Shown here: positions 62,818-64,000 of the stretch, in pieces
Position numbering within the stretch: the stretch's first letter is position 1
Layout: each line of letters opens with the position of its first letter
DNA from: CAZUGO01 sp964619935
Lineage (GTDB): Bacteria > Planctomycetota > Phycisphaerae > UBA1845 > CAIVHJ01
Length of the DNA: 64,000 nt
Reading direction: 5' to 3'
NCBI GenBank assembly: GCA_964619935.1
Contig: CAZUGO010000030.1
Location: 81,645-145,644 of the forward strand
Translations under genes and position numbers: made by a program
The notes under the pieces: model-generated
Told to the model about the DNA's origin: nothing
Database searches by the model: none
What the model saw: the letters and a program-made list of their open reading frames with translations, nothing else

Positions 62818-64000
62818 TCACTGCAGCGTCAGCGTCGCAGGCTCGCTTACCGCACATTGCCCAACCGAATCGCTGACGACGCAATCATATTCACCCACAT
62901 CAGCAGAACCCGTGTTTAGAATCAGCACTGCAAATGAGGTCGAGCCGATGATGTGCTCCGAATCAACAAGGGCCTTGCCGTCCTTTCGCCATTGAAAGGT
63001 CGGAAGGTTGCCCATGACGCTGACCGCAAAGATGGCAATGCCGCCTGGCTCCCCGATGACGTCCTCCGGCTGAATATTGAATTTCGGGCCAGGGTCGGCC
63101 GGGCACTCATCTACGATGCCGTTGTTGTTGCAATCCACATCCGGATTCTCGGCGATTTCACAGCTGTCAGCTTGCCCGTTGCCGTTGCAGTCCACCTCAC
63201 ACTCATCGGGAACACCGTTGCCCGTACAGTCCTCGCTAAGGCCAAATTCGATGTCGCAGCTATCGGCCTGGCCGGTCCCATTGCAGTCCGGTTCGCACTC
63301 GTCCGGGGTGCCGTTCCCGGAGCAGTCTTCCGATTGGCCCATGGCAATGTCGCAGGTATCCGCTTGCCCGTTGCCGTTGCAGTCCACCTCACACTCATCC
63401 GGAATGTTGTTCCCCCGTGCTCCGGGGCAATCTTCCATGGCGTTCCACGTGCCCAGCAGGACGGCAAGGTCTACGGCCCCCACAAGGCCGTCATCGTTCA
63501 GGTCAGAGGGGTTGTAGTCGGCGGGGCCCCACGCCCCCAGCAACGCGGCCAGGTCGGCAGGCCCGAGCGTGGGTTCATGGTTCAGACTAGCCACCTGGCA
63601 GGAGACGAATTGACACTGGTCGGGCACATGGTCGAGATTGGCATCGCTCAACCGGCCATCAAGAATGTCAAGGTGGTCGGCGATGCCGTTGCCGTCGCAA
63701 TCCGGAAGCCTGAGCAGCCAGCCCTGCTGCCCTTGTGGGCCTATTCCGTAGCCAACAACCGTGAGCCCATCATCGGAGAGGCCTCGAGCCTGCTGGAGGC
63801 TCCAGCCCTTAAGGTCAAAGCCATACCCGTTGGTCAGTTCATCAGTGAGAGAACGCAGACCATGGGCCGCGTCCCACAGGAACGGCTCGTACTCGAAGCA
63901 GAAACCCGAACCAATACAACTGTGGCCCAAGACAACGGACCCATCAGCGGAGATTGCGATGGCCACGCTGTTGAAGCCTTGTGGCAAATGCCCCAGCCCA
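62818..64000 (-). CDS. Modular secreted protein: HAF repeats, dockerin-like and DCNGNG repeats, Ig-like end (5' partial)
   Basis: At least 393 residues; the 5' end lies beyond the window, since the frame is open through 64000. From the N-terminal side come HAF-type repeats (LPQGFNSVAIAISADGSVVLG, ARGLSDDGLTVVGYG), then a dockerin-like double EF-hand (LGPADLAALLGAWGPAD... DGLVGAVDLAVLLGTW). Three Ca-binding thrombospondin-3-like units of about 32 residues follow (NGxPDECExDCNGxGQADxCDI). The C-terminal Ig-like domain (FQWRKDGKALVDSEHIIG...YDCVVSDSVG) ends the protein. It is surely exported. No PEP-CTERM anchor follows. Confidence 0.9.
   Translation of the reverse strand, partial: GLGHLPQGFNSVAIAISADGSVVLGHSCIGSGFCFEYEPFLWDAAHGLRSLTDELTNGYGFDLKGWSLQQARGLSDDGLTVVGYGIGPQGQQGWLLRLPDCDGNGIADHLDILDGRLSDANLDHVPDQCQFVSCQVASLNHEPTLGPADLAALLGAWGPADYNPSDLNDDGLVGAVDLAVLLGTWNAMEDCPGARGNNIPDECEVDCNGNGQADTCDIAMGQSEDCSGNGTPDECEPDCNGTGQADSCDIEFGLSEDCTGNGVPDECEVDCNGNGQADSCEIAENPDVDCNNNGIVDECPADPGPKFNIQPEDVIGEPGGIAIFAVSVMGNLPTFQWRKDGKALVDSEHIIGSTSFAVLILNTGSADVGEYDCVVSDSVGQCAVSEPATLTLQ

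Noticed and set aside
63119..63420. Repeated DNA of about 95 bp resembling a CRISPR or satellite
   Set aside because: The repeats are in frame and encode the DCNGNG calcium-binding units of the mosaic protein; there are no spacers.

Overview
The window is a GC-rich bacterial chromosome segment that most probably comes from a planctomycete, likely of the Phycisphaerae. The inference rests on several features read directly from the sequence. There is a prepilin-type secreted protein with a planctomycete-style body and H...DxH tail. There is a modular protein that combines HAF-type repeats, a dockerin-like calcium-binding segment and DCNGNG-type repeats. A CxxC...CxxC zinc-ribbon membrane protein is present, as is a eukaryote-like UDP-sugar pyrophosphorylase. 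The remaining genes are ordinary housekeeping genes with very high GC at third codon positions.

Layout. 1-6574: the AddB (5' end outside the window) and AddA recombination helicase-nucleases. 6751-9720: a bifunctional proline dehydrogenase/P5C dehydrogenase. 9813-11618 (minus): a three-gene unit of a HesB-like protein without cysteines, a fatty acid desaturase and a degenerate hemerythrin-like protein. 12146-12976: dapF. 13067-14240: a small acidic gene and a gene-poor stretch with a 22-bp tandem repeat. 14241-15647: the zinc-ribbon membrane protein.

15786-44221 (minus) is a 28-kb flagellar supercluster read as one directional block. It starts with a membrane TPR protein, an FlgN-like chaperone and a histidine kinase/sigma-54 activator pair. 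Structural and export genes follow: flgB-flgC-fliE-fliF-fliG-fliH-fliI-fliJ-motE-like-fliK-flgD-flgE-flbD-motA-motB-fliL-fliN-fliO-fliP-fliQ-fliR-flhB-flhA. The block ends with flhF-flhG, a small membrane protein and the flagellar sigma factor fliA. A sigma-54 promoter with correct GG-N10-GC spacing lies just upstream of flgB and immediately downstream of the sigma-54 activator gene, which suggests a class-II/III cascade: kinase/activator, then basal body and hook, then FliA. No fliM lies at its usual place between fliL and fliN, and no flagellin, rod (flgF/G), ring (flgH/I), flgK/L or fliD genes are in the window.

44603-48682: acnA and a periplasmic HtrA-type protease. 48683-50487 (minus): fructose-1,6-bisphosphatase and a CPBP membrane protease. 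50559-55642: an endonuclease III-like glycosylase, tRNA-Leu(GAG), and a five-gene operon (TraR/DksA-like protein with a histone-H1-like tail, lspA, ribD, a GT2 glycosyltransferase, wecB). 55639-57486 (minus): an unrecognised membrane-anchored protein with a duplicated 93-residue domain. 57946-60429 (minus): the prepilin-type protein, with a good terminator and a strong promoter overlapped by an inverted repeat, and a Tat-exported DUF362-like protein. 60566-61948: the UDP-sugar pyrophosphorylase. 61961-64000 (minus): a small conserved protein, coding-like fragments, and the modular dockerin/HAF protein that runs off the window.

No CRISPR array, insertion sequence, prophage or recognisable defence island was seen. 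The most unusual items are the duplicated-domain protein, the proline-catabolism fusion with an internal start signal, the sigma-54 and operator-like control sites, and the missing fliM.
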